Assembly (NCBI GenBank): GCA_964634005.1
Contig: CAZWKQ010000010.1
Span: 37,310 to 101,309 of the forward strand
Source of the DNA: CAZWKQ01 sp964634005
GTDB taxonomy: Bacteria > Bacteroidota > Bacteroidia > Bacteroidales > JACABE01
Reading direction: 5' to 3'
DNA length: 64,000 nucleotides
Part shown: positions 45,307 to 54,666 of the stretch, piece by piece
Layout: each line of letters opens with the position of its first letter
How positions within the stretch are numbered: the first letter of the stretch is position 1
Position numbers and translations under genes: made by a program
Notes under the pieces: generated by a model
Told to the model about the DNA's origin: nothing
Databases searched by the model: none
Seen by the model: the letters and a program-made list of their open reading frames with translations, nothing else

Positions 45307-47172
45307 ATGTTTTTTCTTAAAAGCAACCTTCCTTCTTGGGTAGTATTTATTTTTGACATTACTGTTTGTTTATTCTCAGTTATTCTTGCTTTTTTATTAA
45401 GATTTAATTTTGCCATACCCCCGCAGGCTATGGCCGATTTGCCTATTGTTTTAACTATAATTCTTGTTATAAGAGCAATTTCTTTCCTTATTTCAAGTTC
45501 TTATACCGGTATGATTCGTTATACCAATACTGATGATGCCGTAAAGTTGTTTCTTGTAATTTTAAGCGGAAGCTTTTCATTTGTGTTGGTCAATGTATTC
45601 ACCTTTTATTTCTACCACGGGATTTTTATTATTCCTTTTTCCATAATAATCATCGACTTCCTGATAACATTAATGGTAATGCTTTTTTTCAGGATGTTGA
45701 TAAAAATTATTTATATTGAATACGTTAATCCTAAGAGAGAAAGGACAAACGTTGTAATTTTCGGTGCCGGTGAAGCAGGAGTTATTGCCAAAAGAGCTTT
45801 AGACAGGGATGCAGGCAGTAAATATAAAGTAATAGCTTTTTTCGACGATAACGAAAAGAAAGCAGGAAAAAAACTTGAAAACATAACTATATACAGCTCC
45901 GACAAGTTAAGCGAAATTTTATCGGAAAATTCTGTTGCTCATTTGATAATTGCAATTCAAAAAATATCTACTAAACGCAAGCAGGAAATAATTGAAACAT
46001 GCCTGAAATACAATACCAAAATTTTATCAATACCTCCCGTAAGCAAATGGATAAATGGTGAACTAAGTTTTAAGCAGATAAAAAAAGTAAAAATTGACGA
46101 CCTCCTCGAAAGAGATATTATAATCCTCGACAAACAAAAAATAAGTGCCGAGCTTGCCGGCAAAACTATATTAATATCAGGAGCTTGCGGCTCTATTGGA
46201 AGTGAATTGGTAAAATTAATTTCCGATTTTCCGCATGAAAAAATTATTATTATCGATCAGGCTGAAACTTCTTTATACCACCTTCAGTTAGAAGTTGAAT
46301 CGCAACCAATAAAAGCCAATTATTCGTTTATATTGGCCGATATTCAGAATGAGTGGAGGATGAGACAAATTTTTGAGCAATATAAACCGAAAATAGTTTA
46401 TCATACTGCTGCTTACAAACATGTTCCGGTAATGGAAAACAATCCGGTAGAAGCCGTAAATATCAATATAAAAGGAACAAAAATACTCGCCGATTTGTCG
46501 GTGGAATTTAAGGTCGAAAAATTTGTCATGGTATCGACCGACAAGGCCGTAAATCCTACAAATGTTATGGGAGCATCAAAGCGTATTGCCGAAATGTACG
46601 TGCAATCGTTAAATGAAAAAGGAATAACAAGTTTTATTACCACCCGATTTGGTAATGTTTTAGGTTCAAACGGCTCGGTAATTCCTTTATTTAACGAGCA
46701 AATTGCCAAGGGAGGGCCTATAACAATAACCCATCCTGAAGTTACACGTTACTTTATGACAATTCACGAAGCCTGTCAGCTTGTTCTTGAAGCCGGAAAT
46801 ATGGGCAAAGGCGGCGAGATTTTTATTTTCGACATGGGTGAGTCGGTCAAAATTGTTGATTTGGCAAAAAAAATGATAAAACTTTCAAATCTCACGCTCG
46901 GAAAAGATATTCAAATTGTTTTTACAGGATTGAGACCCGGAGAAAAACTATACGAAGAATTGCTGAACAATAAAGAAAATACCATACCTACTTACCACCC
47001 TAAAATAATGATAGCAAAAGTTAATCCTGAAAATTACAATAAATTGAATTCCGATATACTTAAACTTATTGATTTGATTGAAACCGGAGATAATTTCGAG
47101 ATAGTAAAACTAATGAAACAAATTGTCCCCGATTATAAAAGTATGAATTCAGTTTTCGAAAAATTAGATTAA
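45307..47172 (+). CDS. Membrane-bound NDP-sugar 4,6-dehydratase (CapD/WbpM/PglF-type)
   Basis: A 621-residue protein from ATG 45307 (MFFLKSNLPSWV). Four membrane helices occupy about residues 1-125, then a CoA-binding-like Rossmann domain (VVIFGAGEAGVIAKRAL) and a C-terminal extended SDR domain (LISGACGSIGSELV) with the Tyr-variant active site of this subfamily (STDKAVNPTNVMGASKR, TRFGNVLGSNGSVIP). Such enzymes convert UDP-GlcNAc to 4-keto-6-deoxy sugars for capsule, O-antigen or protein glycans. A start at ATG 45259 would add 16 residues but precedes the -7 box. No other glycan genes are adjacent. Confidence 0.9.
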   Translation: MFFLKSNLPSWVVFIFDITVCLFSVILAFLLRFNFAIPPQAMADLPIVLTIILVIRAISFLISSSYTGMIRYTNTDDAVKLFLVILSGSFSFVLVNVFTFYFYHGIFIIPFSIIIIDFLITLMVMLFFRMLIKIIYIEYVNPKRERTNVVIFGAGEAGVIAKRALDRDAGSKYKVIAFFDDNEKKAGKKLENITIYSSDKLSEILSENSVAHLIIAIQKISTKRKQEIIETCLKYNTKILSIPPVSKWINGELSFKQIKKVKIDDLLERDIIILDKQKISAELAGKTILISGACGSIGSELVKLISDFPHEKIIIIDQAETSLYHLQLEVESQPIKANYSFILADIQNEWRMRQIFEQYKPKIVYHTAAYKHVPVMENNPVEAVNINIKGTKILADLSVEFKVEKFVMVSTDKAVNPTNVMGASKRIAEMYVQSLNEKGITSFITTRFGNVLGSNGSVIPLFNEQIAKGGPITITHPEVTRYFMTIHEACQLVLEAGNMGKGGEIFIFDMGESVKIVDLAKKMIKLSNLTLGKDIQIVFTGLRPGEKLYEELLNNKENTIPTYHPKIMIAKVNPENYNKLNSDILKLIDLIETGDNFEIVKLMKQIVPDYKSMNSVFEKLD

Positions 47173-47186
47173 AATATTGATAAATA

Positions 47187-47387
47187 ATGATTACCAAAGA
47201 AACAACCATAGAAGAAATAATTGAAAAAATTCCCGATTCAGTAAAATTTCTATCAGAAAAAGGGATAAGATGTATTATATGTGGCGAACCTGTATGGGGA
47301 ACAATATACGATGCCGCAAAAGAAAAGGGATTCAATGAAAATGAAATAGAGCTGATAATCAAACAGCTCAATGAAATGGAAAAATAA
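47187..47387 (+). CDS. DUF1858-domain small protein
   Basis: A 66-residue protein matching the DUF1858 fold: TTIEEIIEKIPDSVKFLSEKG, then a CIICGEPVWGTI patch with two cysteines, and a C-terminal helix. Proteins with this domain occur near redox or hybrid-cluster proteins, but the function is unknown. It begins 14 bases after the dehydratase and probably shares its transcript. Confidence 0.8.
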   Translation: MITKETTIEEIIEKIPDSVKFLSEKGIRCIICGEPVWGTIYDAAKEKGFNENEIELIIKQLNEMEK

Positions 47388-47450
47388 AACAAAACTACTT
47401 TTCAGAAACAGTTTTTTTAAACATCCGAATTTTTTAAAATTTTATTTAGA

Positions 47451-47471
47451 AATGATATAAAAAATATCATT
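47451..47471 (+). terminator. Weak hairpin downstream of the DUF1858 gene
   Basis: AATGATAT, a five-A loop and ATATCATT form an 8-bp AT-only stem, followed by ATTTATTTC. It may end the dehydratase-DUF1858 transcript. The gene-free stretch 47388-47610 otherwise shows only a near-consensus -7 box (TAATTTCG at 47562-47569) before korD. Confidence 0.35.
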
Positions 47472-47610
47472 ATTTATTTCATTTTTAAATAGTTTAAATC
47501 ATATACGAAACTGACACTTGAAAAAAAGACTAAAAAGTGAAGTTAATTCGGATAAATTCTATAATTTCGTGGCATTAAAAAATTAAACATATATTAAACA
47601 CAAATTAAAA

Positions 47611-47832
47611 ATGGCAAAAGTTAAGGGAGATATTGTAATAGATATCGAAAGATGCAAAGGATGTGAAGTGTGCATAAGTGCATGTCCTAACGACGTAATT
47701 GCTATGTCAAAAAATGTTAACGGAAAAGGGTATAGATATGCCGAATCAGTAAACGATGAATGTATTGGTTGTGCTAATTGTGCCATTGTATGCCCTGATG
47801 GTGTAATAACCGTTTATAAAATCAAGTTATAA
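47611..47832 (+). CDS. korD: 2-oxoacid:ferredoxin oxidoreductase, ferredoxin-like delta subunit
   Basis: A 73-residue protein with two 4Fe-4S motifs, CKGCEVCISACP and CIGCANCAIVCP, that serves as the electron-transfer delta subunit of the four-subunit complex encoded with the next three genes. It starts the operon korD-korA-korB-korC (26, 3 and 25 bases between genes). KorD and VorD are not distinguishable by sequence alone. Confidence 0.9.
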   Translation: MAKVKGDIVIDIERCKGCEVCISACPNDVIAMSKNVNGKGYRYAESVNDECIGCANCAIVCPDGVITVYKIKL

Positions 47833-47858
47833 ATTTTAAAAAGATTAAATACAACAAA

Positions 47859-48941
47859 ATGAAAGAACTGAGATTAATGAAAGGCAATGAAGCTGTTGCA
47901 GAAGCAGCAATACGTGCCGGATGTGATGGTTATTTCGGTTATCCGATTACTCCTCAGTCGGAAATTATGGAATATTTGATGGCTCAAAAGCCTTATGAAA
48001 CTACCGGGATGGTTGTTTTACAGGCCGAAAGCGAAGTTGCTGCCATTAATATGGTTTACGGGGGAGCTTCTTGTGGTAAAAAAGTAATGACATCATCTTC
48101 AAGTCCAGGTATAAGTTTAAAACAAGAAGGTTTATCGTACATAGCAGGTGCAGAATTACCATGCTTGGTAGTAAATGTTGTCAGGGGTGGCCCTGGTCTT
48201 GGTACTATACAACCTTCACAATCAGATTATTTTCAAGCAACTAAAGGCGGCGGACACGGCGATTATCGTTTAATAGTACTTGCTCCGTCTTCTGTTCAGG
48301 AAATGGCTGATTTTGCCGGTCTCGGATTCGACCTTGCTTTCAAATATCGTAATCCTGTTATGATACTTTCTGACGGAGTTATCGGTCAAATGATGGAAAA
48401 AGTAGAACTCGACGAATTTAAACCTCGCATGACCGAAGCCGAAATTATTGAAAAATGCCCTTGGGCAACTACCGGCAAAACTCCCAACAGAGAAAGAAAT
48501 ATAATTACTTCTCTCGACCTTGACTCAGCAAAACAGGAAAAACATGTTCAACACTTACTCGATAAATACAACGAAATAGAAGCTAATGAAGTAAGATACG
48601 AGGAATTTCAATGCAGTGATGCCGAATACCTTTTGGTAGCATACGGTTCAAGTGCCCGTATATGTCAAAAAGCTGTTGATTTGGCAAGAGCAAAAGGGTT
48701 AAAAGTTGGTTTATTAAGACCTATAACTCTATTCCCATTCCCAAAAAAACCTTTAGCACAATATGTAGGCAAAGTTAAAGGTATATTAACTGTGGAAATG
48801 AGTACAGGCCAAATGATAGAAGATGTAAAACTATCAGTTGAGTGTAAAGTAAAAGTAGAACACTTCGGGCGATTCGGCGGTATAATTCCAACTCCCGATG
48901 AAGTTGTTATAGCTTTGGAACAAAAAATTATAGGAGGTTAG
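47859..48941 (+). CDS. korA: 2-oxoacid:ferredoxin oxidoreductase, alpha subunit (KorA/VorB-like)
   Basis: A 360-residue subunit with the ThDP pyrimidine-binding part (LMKGNEAVAEAAIRAG, GYPITPQSEIME), the conserved SSSSPGISLKQEGLSY and GPGLGTIQPSQSDYFQ, and a C-terminal transketolase-C-like domain. The length of about 360 resembles proteins annotated either as 2-oxoglutarate or 3-methyl-2-oxobutanoate (branched-chain) oxidoreductase, so the substrate (2-oxoglutarate or 2-oxoisovalerate) is not fixed. The complex makes an acyl-CoA and reduced ferredoxin. Confidence 0.88.
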   Translation: MKELRLMKGNEAVAEAAIRAGCDGYFGYPITPQSEIMEYLMAQKPYETTGMVVLQAESEVAAINMVYGGASCGKKVMTSSSSPGISLKQEGLSYIAGAELPCLVVNVVRGGPGLGTIQPSQSDYFQATKGGGHGDYRLIVLAPSSVQEMADFAGLGFDLAFKYRNPVMILSDGVIGQMMEKVELDEFKPRMTEAEIIEKCPWATTGKTPNRERNIITSLDLDSAKQEKHVQHLLDKYNEIEANEVRYEEFQCSDAEYLLVAYGSSARICQKAVDLARAKGLKVGLLRPITLFPFPKKPLAQYVGKVKGILTVEMSTGQMIEDVKLSVECKVKVEHFGRFGGIIPTPDEVVIALEQKIIGG

Positions 48942-48944
48942 AAA

Positions 48945-49733
48945 ATGTCAGATACAATAACAAAAGAACAAATAAGAAAACCCGAGAATTTGGTTTATAC
49001 CAAAACCAAATTACTGACTGACAAAACATTAAGTTATTGCCCGGGTTGTGGACATGGGACTGCTCATCGTATATTAATGGAAGTAATAGAAGAATTCGAT
49101 GCACAAGATAAAACAATAGGTATTGCTCCTGTAGGATGTTCGGTTCTGGCCTATGAATTTATGAATATCGACATGCAACAGGCAGCACACGGCAGAGCTC
49201 CTGCATTGGCAACTGCTGTTAAAAGACTGATGCCTGAAAAGTTTGTTTTCACATATCAGGGAGATGGCGACCTTGCTGCTATTGGAACAGCAGAAACCAT
49301 ACATGCATGCAACAGAGGCGAAAACATTCTTATTATTTTTATTAATAACGGTATTTATGGAATGACCGGTGGTCAAATGGCTCCGACTACACTTCCAAAT
49401 ATGAAAGCATCAACCTGTCCTTACGGAAGAGATACATCAATTATGGGTAATCCATTAAGAATTACCGAGATGGTAGCTCAGCTTCCGGGAGTTTATTATG
49501 CCACAAGACAAGCCGTTCATACTCCTGCAAACGTTCGCAAAACGAAAAAAGCAATAAGAACTGCATTCGAAAACCAAAAGAACGGAAAAGGTCTTTGCTT
49601 TGTAGAAATAGTTTCAAATTGTAATTCAGGATGGAAAATGACCCCAACCCAAGCCAATAAATGGATGGAGGAAAACATGTTTCCATTCTACCAATTAGGC
49701 GATTTAAAAGTAGATGGACAATTGGTGAAGTAA
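48945..49733 (+). CDS. korB: 2-oxoacid:ferredoxin oxidoreductase, beta subunit
   Basis: A 262-residue ThDP-binding subunit. It has CPGCGHGTAHR near residue 27, GCSVLAYEFMNID, AHGRAPALATAVKR, and the ThDP motif GDGDLAAIG...NNGIYGMTGGQ with ATTLP-like loop APTTLPN. It is separated from korA by three bases, so translation is probably coupled. Confidence 0.92.
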   Translation: MSDTITKEQIRKPENLVYTKTKLLTDKTLSYCPGCGHGTAHRILMEVIEEFDAQDKTIGIAPVGCSVLAYEFMNIDMQQAAHGRAPALATAVKRLMPEKFVFTYQGDGDLAAIGTAETIHACNRGENILIIFINNGIYGMTGGQMAPTTLPNMKASTCPYGRDTSIMGNPLRITEMVAQLPGVYYATRQAVHTPANVRKTKKAIRTAFENQKNGKGLCFVEIVSNCNSGWKMTPTQANKWMEENMFPFYQLGDLKVDGQLVK

Positions 49734-49758
49734 TTTAAAATTTAAAAAGGATTTAATT

Positions 49759-50310
49759 ATGACAGAAGAAATAATTATTGCAGGTTTTGGCGGACAAGGT
49801 GTTTTATCAATGGGTAAAATTATTGCTTACTCGGGAATAATGCAAAATCAGGAAGTTAGCTGGATGCCATCGTACGGTCCTGAAATGAGGGGCGGTACAG
49901 CCAATGTAACTGTCGTTCTGAGCGACGAACGTATTAGTTCTCCTATCGTAAACAGTTACGATACAGCTATTATACTAAACCAACAATCGCTCGATAAATT
50001 CGAACCTACGGTTAAACCCGGCGGGCTTCTGATTTATGACCCTAACGGCATCACTCGTCATCCTGTCAGAAAAGATATTAATATCTACAGTATAGAAGCT
50101 GCCGAAGAAGCCGGAAAACAAGGGTTATCGAAAATATTCAATATGATTGTCCTTGGCGGTTTTCTGAAAATAAAACCTATTATTAAACCTGAATTTATTC
50201 ATAAAGGATTGGAAAAATCTTTACCGGCACGCCATCATAAGCTTATTCCCGACAACGAAAGAGCTATTGAAATAGGTAAAGAAATTATCAAACCTGTTTT
50301 GGTTTTATAA
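49759..50310 (+). CDS. korC: 2-oxoacid:ferredoxin oxidoreductase, gamma subunit
   Basis: A 183-residue gamma subunit with the family start IIAGFGGQGVLSMGKIIAYSG and WMPSYGPEMRGGTANVTVV. It completes the KorDABC complex and is followed by a long terminator hairpin at 50351-50413. Confidence 0.92.
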   Translation: MTEEIIIAGFGGQGVLSMGKIIAYSGIMQNQEVSWMPSYGPEMRGGTANVTVVLSDERISSPIVNSYDTAIILNQQSLDKFEPTVKPGGLLIYDPNGITRHPVRKDINIYSIEAAEEAGKQGLSKIFNMIVLGGFLKIKPIIKPEFIHKGLEKSLPARHHKLIPDNERAIEIGKEIIKPVLVL

Positions 50311-50350
50311 ATCAATTAAGACGTTCTCTTTAATTTTTAATAAAATTTAC

Positions 50351-50413
50351 CCGATTGGAGATTAATTTTGCTTGTGAGCAGTTCACGGCAAAATATTTCC
50401 AATCGGTTTTTTT
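50351..50413 (+). terminator. Long three-part terminator hairpin after korC
   Basis: The outer stem CCGATTGGA/TCCAATCGG (50351-50359, 50398-50406), middle stem TTTTGC/GCAAAA (50366-50371, 50388-50393) and inner stem GTGA/TCAC (50374-50377, 50383-50386) stack into one extended hairpin, followed by a run of seven T at 50407-50413. It would terminate the kor operon. Confidence 0.7.
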
Positions 50414-50432
50414 ATCCTAAATTTGTCTTTAG

Positions 50433-50474
50433 GAACGAAGTGAACTAATGAAATTAATTGGGATAACCCCGATT
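50433..50474. repeat. Dispersed 42-nt repeat, copy A
   Basis: This copy matches 55702-55743 at 36 of 42 positions. The last 19 bases form a small hairpin (AATTGGG with CCCGATT around GATAAC-type loop). Both copies lie between converging genes. Confidence 0.6.
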
Positions 50475-50487
50475 TAGAAAATTTTGG

Positions 50488-50525
50488 GTTTTAAGGAATT
50501 CTTTCTAAGTAGAATTTCTTAAAAC
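50488..50525. repeat. 15-bp inverted repeat (hairpin)
   Basis: A 15-bp stem with a single G-U pair (50488-50502 with 50511-50525) and an 8-base loop. There is no clear T-run on either side. It is one of a series of hairpins between korC and mreB. Confidence 0.6.
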
Positions 50526-50543
50526 ACTATATTTTCTTATTCG

Positions 50544-50576
50544 ATTATTCAATAAAGAAAATCTTTATTGAATAAT
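50544..50576. repeat. 15-bp inverted repeat next to the mreB stop
   Basis: A perfect 15-bp AT-rich stem (50544-50558 with 50562-50576) and an AAA loop, ending six bases before the end of mreB. It may help end the mreB transcript, but it lacks a T-run. Confidence 0.6.
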
Positions 50577-50582
50577 TTGGGT

Positions 50583-51605
50583 TTATTTAATAAGGAAGGT
50601 AAATTTATCGTAATTTTTAAGAGCTATACCTGTTCCGCGTGCTACGGCTCTTAAAGGATCTTCAGCAACATGAACGGGAAGTTTTGTTTTCATCGAAATA
50701 CGTTTATCCAAGCCTCTGAGCATAGAACCTCCGCCAGCAAGATAAATACCTGTGCGGTATATATCGGCACATAGCTCAGGTGGTGTCATTTCAAGAGCAT
50801 TAAGCACAGCTGCTTCGATTTTTGAAATTGACTTATCGAGACATGTAGCTATTTCTTTGTAATTAACCACAACTTCTCTTGGAGTTCCCGTAAGCATATC
50901 TCTGCCTTGAACGGCAAAATCTTCAGGAGGATTATCTAAATCCTGAATGGCAGCACCTACTTCTATTTTAAGTCTTTCGGCAGTTCTTTCTCCGATAGTT
51001 ATATTGTGTTGTTTACGCATATGCTCTTCAATGTCTTGATTAAAGTCATCTCCGGCAATTCTTATTGATTTGTTACAAACAATACCGCCGAGTGCAATAA
51101 CGGCGATTTCGCTTGTACCGCCTCCAATATCAATAACCATGTTTCCTGTAGGTTCAAGAACATCGATACCTATTCCGATTGCAGCAGCCATAGGCTCATG
51201 TATCAGCTTAACTTCTTTTGCTCCGGCTTGCTCTGCCGAATCTCTTACGGCTCTCTCTTCAACTTCGGTAATACCCGACGGAATACATATTACCATTTTC
51301 AATGCCGGCGGGAAAAGAGGTTTCTTGGGACTTATCATCTTAATCATCTCTCTTATCATGTATTCGGCAGATTGAAAATCGGCTATAACACCATCTTTCA
51401 ATGGTCTTATGGTTTTAATGTTCTCATGTGTTTTACCATGCATAAGCATAGCTTTTTTCCCGACAGCTATAATTTTTCCGGTTATCCTGTCGATTGCTAC
51501 AATAGATGGTTCATCAACTACTACTTTATCGTTATGAATTATTATTGTATTGGCTGTACCTAAGTCTATCGCTATTTCCTTGGTTAAAAAAGAAAAAAAT
51601 CCCAT
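50583..51605 (-). CDS. mreB: Rod shape-determining protein MreB
   Basis: A 340-residue bacterial actin that organises cell-wall elongation. It has the phosphate-1 motif AIDLGTANTII, phosphate-2 DIGGGTSEIAVIALGG and the adenosine motif AGGGSMLRGLD, plus IPSGITEVEERAVRDSAEQAG. It follows purH by 79 bases on the same strand, a common Bacteroidota order, but mreC/mreD/pbp2/rodA, which usually come next, are absent here; the next genes are the convergent kor operon. Confidence 0.95.
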   Translation of the reverse strand: MGFFSFLTKEIAIDLGTANTIIIHNDKVVVDEPSIVAIDRITGKIIAVGKKAMLMHGKTHENIKTIRPLKDGVIADFQSAEYMIREMIKMISPKKPLFPPALKMVICIPSGITEVEERAVRDSAEQAGAKEVKLIHEPMAAAIGIGIDVLEPTGNMVIDIGGGTSEIAVIALGGIVCNKSIRIAGDDFNQDIEEHMRKQHNITIGERTAERLKIEVGAAIQDLDNPPEDFAVQGRDMLTGTPREVVVNYKEIATCLDKSISKIEAAVLNALEMTPPELCADIYRTGIYLAGGGSMLRGLDKRISMKTKLPVHVAEDPLRAVARGTGIALKNYDKFTFLIK

Positions 51606-51684
51606 ATTCTTTTTATTTTTTATTTCCTTATGTTTTGTATCAATAAGTTAGTTAAATACGAATTTAATAAAATTTTGTTACTTA

Positions 51685-53202
51685 TTAATGTTTAAAATGT
51701 CTTATTCCCGTAAAAACCATTGCAATACCGTTTTTATTGCAATAATCAATGCTGTCGTTATCTCTTATAGAACCTCCGGGTTGAATTATTGCGTTTATTC
51801 CTTCGCTATGAGCAATTTCAACTGAATCGGCAAAAGGGAAAAATGCATCTGATGCCATAACTGCTCCTTTCAAACTGAATCCGAATTGCTTGGCTTTTGA
51901 AACAGCTTGCTTAAGAGCATCTACCCTCGAAGTTTGCCCTACGCCACTCGAAAGCATTTGTTTATTTTTTACAAGAACAATAGCATTTGATTTTGTATGT
52001 TTTACAATTTTATTGGCAAAAAGCAAATCCTCAATCTGCTCGGCTGTTGGCGAAATTTTTGTAACAACATTAAGCATATCGGGTGTTTCTACCATAATAT
52101 CGCGTTTTTGTTCAATTACCCCATTTAAAACTGTTCTAAACTGCAAATCATTCAAAACAAAATCTTTTCTCTGCAAAATTATTCTATTTTTCTTTGTTTT
52201 AAGTAATTCAATAGCATTTTTTTCATACGAAGGGGCAATAATAATCTCAAAAAACAAATTATTTATTTCTGATGCCGTAGATTCATCTATTTCGGTATTT
52301 GAGATTATTATACCGCCATAGGCTGAAACAGGGTCAGAAGCGAGAGCATCTTTCCATGCATCAACAAGTTTATCTCTGCTGGCAATTCCACAGGCATTAT
52401 TATGCTTTATTATTGCTATTGTCGGCTCGGTAAAGTCGCTAATCAATGCTATTGCCGAGTCGATGTCAAGCATATTGTTGTAAGAAATATCTTTACCGTT
52501 TAATTGAGTAAAATAATCTTCGATATCGCCATAGAAATAAGCACTTTGATGCGGATTTTCACCGTATCTTAACGGCGTGTGCTCAATTATACTTTGTTTA
52601 AAACAACTTATTTCGGCAGGTTTATTAAAGTATTCAAATATCTTTGTATCGTAATGCGATGAAACACAAAAAGCTCTTGCGGCAAATTTTCTTCTTTGTT
52701 CCAAACTTGTAAAACCCTTGTTTTGTTCCAATATTTCGAGCAATGCCGCATAATCATCAGATGACGGGACAACTACAACATCCCTGAAATTTTTTGCAGC
52801 AGCTCTAATCAGTGAAATTCCTCCAATATCGATTTTTTCAATTATTTCAGCTTCATTATCGGTTTGTTGAACGGTTTTTTCGAATGGATATAAATCTACT
52901 ACCACCAAATCAAAAGAAGGAAAATTGTATTTTTCTTTTTCTGTTATATCACTTTCATTATCCCTGCGATACAATATTCCTCCAAAAATTTTCGGATGCA
53001 GAGTTTTAACCCTGCCGCCCAGAATTGACGGGAAGTCTGTAACATCTTCAACACTAATTGCTTCAATATTTTGCTTTCTTATATATTCGTATGTTCCTCC
53101 CGTAGAGTAAATTTTTACATCCAGTTCATTAAGTTTTTGTATTAAAGGCTCGATACCGTCTTTAGAAAAAACCGATATAAAAGCAGAATTAATTTTTTTC
53201 AT
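51685..53202 (-). CDS. purH: Bifunctional AICAR transformylase/IMP cyclohydrolase
   Basis: A 505-residue enzyme catalysing the last two steps of IMP synthesis. The N-terminal MGS-like IMP cyclohydrolase domain (about 1-195) has SVFSKDGIEPL, STGGTYEYIR and GGRVKTLHPKIFGGIL. The C-terminal transformylase domain has RYGENPHQSAYFYG, AIIKHNNACGIAS (catalytic Lys-His) and SDAFFPFADSVEIA near the end. The length is standard. Confidence 0.96.
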   Translation of the reverse strand: MKKINSAFISVFSKDGIEPLIQKLNELDVKIYSTGGTYEYIRKQNIEAISVEDVTDFPSILGGRVKTLHPKIFGGILYRRDNESDITEKEKYNFPSFDLVVVDLYPFEKTVQQTDNEAEIIEKIDIGGISLIRAAAKNFRDVVVVPSSDDYAALLEILEQNKGFTSLEQRRKFAARAFCVSSHYDTKIFEYFNKPAEISCFKQSIIEHTPLRYGENPHQSAYFYGDIEDYFTQLNGKDISYNNMLDIDSAIALISDFTEPTIAIIKHNNACGIASRDKLVDAWKDALASDPVSAYGGIIISNTEIDESTASEINNLFFEIIIAPSYEKNAIELLKTKKNRIILQRKDFVLNDLQFRTVLNGVIEQKRDIMVETPDMLNVVTKISPTAEQIEDLLFANKIVKHTKSNAIVLVKNKQMLSSGVGQTSRVDALKQAVSKAKQFGFSLKGAVMASDAFFPFADSVEIAHSEGINAIIQPGGSIRDNDSIDYCNKNGIAMVFTGIRHFKH

Positions 53203-53376
53203 CGGGCTTGTATAAAAATTTGGAAATTATTAATCAGTAAATCAGCTATATAATCAGATAAAAATAATTTGCAATTTTATTAAATTTTAAAGCAATAACC
53301 AATTTTATTTTTTTAATTTTACCGACTAAATCATCAAAATTTTGTTAAAAACACTTAAAATTATTAAATAAACTTT

Positions 53377-54642
53377 GTGAAAAATAAATTCCGTATTTTC
53401 ATTAAGCTTTTTCGCGAAAGTTATCTGTTTGCTTTTCAGGCAATTATTGTAAATAAGCTAAGGACAATATTAACCTTGTTGGGAATAACAATAGGTATTT
53501 TCTCAATTATAAGCGTATTTACCGTATTCGATTCTATGGAAAACAAAATCAGAGACAGTATAAATACTTTGGGGGATAATGTTTTATTTATTCAAAAATG
53601 GCCATGGGCTTTTGGGGGCGATTATCCATGGTGGAAATATCTCAGTCGTCCGATTGCAAAACCAAAAGAATTGACAGAAATTGAAAAAAGAAGCCTTGCA
53701 TACGAATCGGCTACATTTGTGGCAGCTTCTTCAGGAGCTACCGCAAAATATCTTAATAACAGTATTTCCGATTTACTTATTCAGGTTGCAACTCACGATT
53801 ACAACAAGGTTATATCGCTTGACATAAGCAAAGGACGATATTTCTCACTTAGTGAATCGCTTAGTGGCAAAGCGGTTGCCATTATAGGATACGATATTGC
53901 CGAAGCTCTTTACGATCAATCGGACCCAATAGGAAAAGAAATAACAATAAACGGCCGAAAAGCAACTGTTATAGGTGTTTTTGCCAAAGAAGGCGATGAT
54001 AATTTCGGTAAGAGCAACGATAATCTGATTCTTTTACCGTTGGAATTCGGAAGAAATATTGTTGATATAAATTCAGAAGGCAGCGACCCTACAATTATTG
54101 TTAAAGCGAAACCAAACGTCAGCAATCAGGAATTAAAAGACGAACTTACCGGTATTATGCGATCTGTTCGAATGTTGAAGCCTTCTGTTGAAGATAATTT
54201 TGCTATTAATGAAATGAGTCTATTAACCAAAGGGTTCGAAAATATTTTCAATACCATAGGAATAATCGGATGGATAATAGGTGCTTTCTCTCTTATTGTC
54301 GGAGGCTTTGGTATTGCTAACATTATGTTTGTTTCGGTAAAAGAACGTACTACATTAATAGGCATACAAAAATCATTGGGAGCAAAAAACTATTTCATAT
54401 TGTTGCAATTTCTTTTCGAAGCTGTTATACTTTCAATTATCGGCGGTATTGTAGGATTATTAATAATATTTGCAGGTACGATTTTGGTTACATATGCCTT
54501 TGATTTTAAACTGGCTTTATCTTTAGGTAATATTTTACTCGGATTAAGCGTTTCTTTCTTTATAGGATTGGTCTCAGGTTTTATTCCGGCATATTCTGCT
54601 TCTCGATTAAATCCTGTCGATGCAATACGTTCAAATGTTTAA
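53377..54642 (+). CDS. MacB-type ABC transporter permease
   Basis: A 421-residue FtsX/MacB permease starting at GTG 53377. One membrane helix near residues 20-45 (LTLLGITIGIFSIISVF), a large periplasmic MacB core domain (about 48-280), and three C-terminal helices (IIGWIIGAFSLIVGGFGIANIM, then two more) are followed by the conserved end GFIPAYSASRLNPVDAIRS. Such proteins pair with an ATPase for mechanotransmission or export. No ATPase gene is adjacent, so its partner is elsewhere and the substrate is unknown. Confidence 0.9.
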   Translation: MKNKFRIFIKLFRESYLFAFQAIIVNKLRTILTLLGITIGIFSIISVFTVFDSMENKIRDSINTLGDNVLFIQKWPWAFGGDYPWWKYLSRPIAKPKELTEIEKRSLAYESATFVAASSGATAKYLNNSISDLLIQVATHDYNKVISLDISKGRYFSLSESLSGKAVAIIGYDIAEALYDQSDPIGKEITINGRKATVIGVFAKEGDDNFGKSNDNLILLPLEFGRNIVDINSEGSDPTIIVKAKPNVSNQELKDELTGIMRSVRMLKPSVEDNFAINEMSLLTKGFENIFNTIGIIGWIIGAFSLIVGGFGIANIMFVSVKERTTLIGIQKSLGAKNYFILLQFLFEAVILSIIGGIVGLLIIFAGTILVTYAFDFKLALSLGNILLGLSVSFFIGLVSGFIPAYSASRLNPVDAIRSNV

Positions 54643-54666
54643 TTTTTACATAAATAATTTTTTGTT

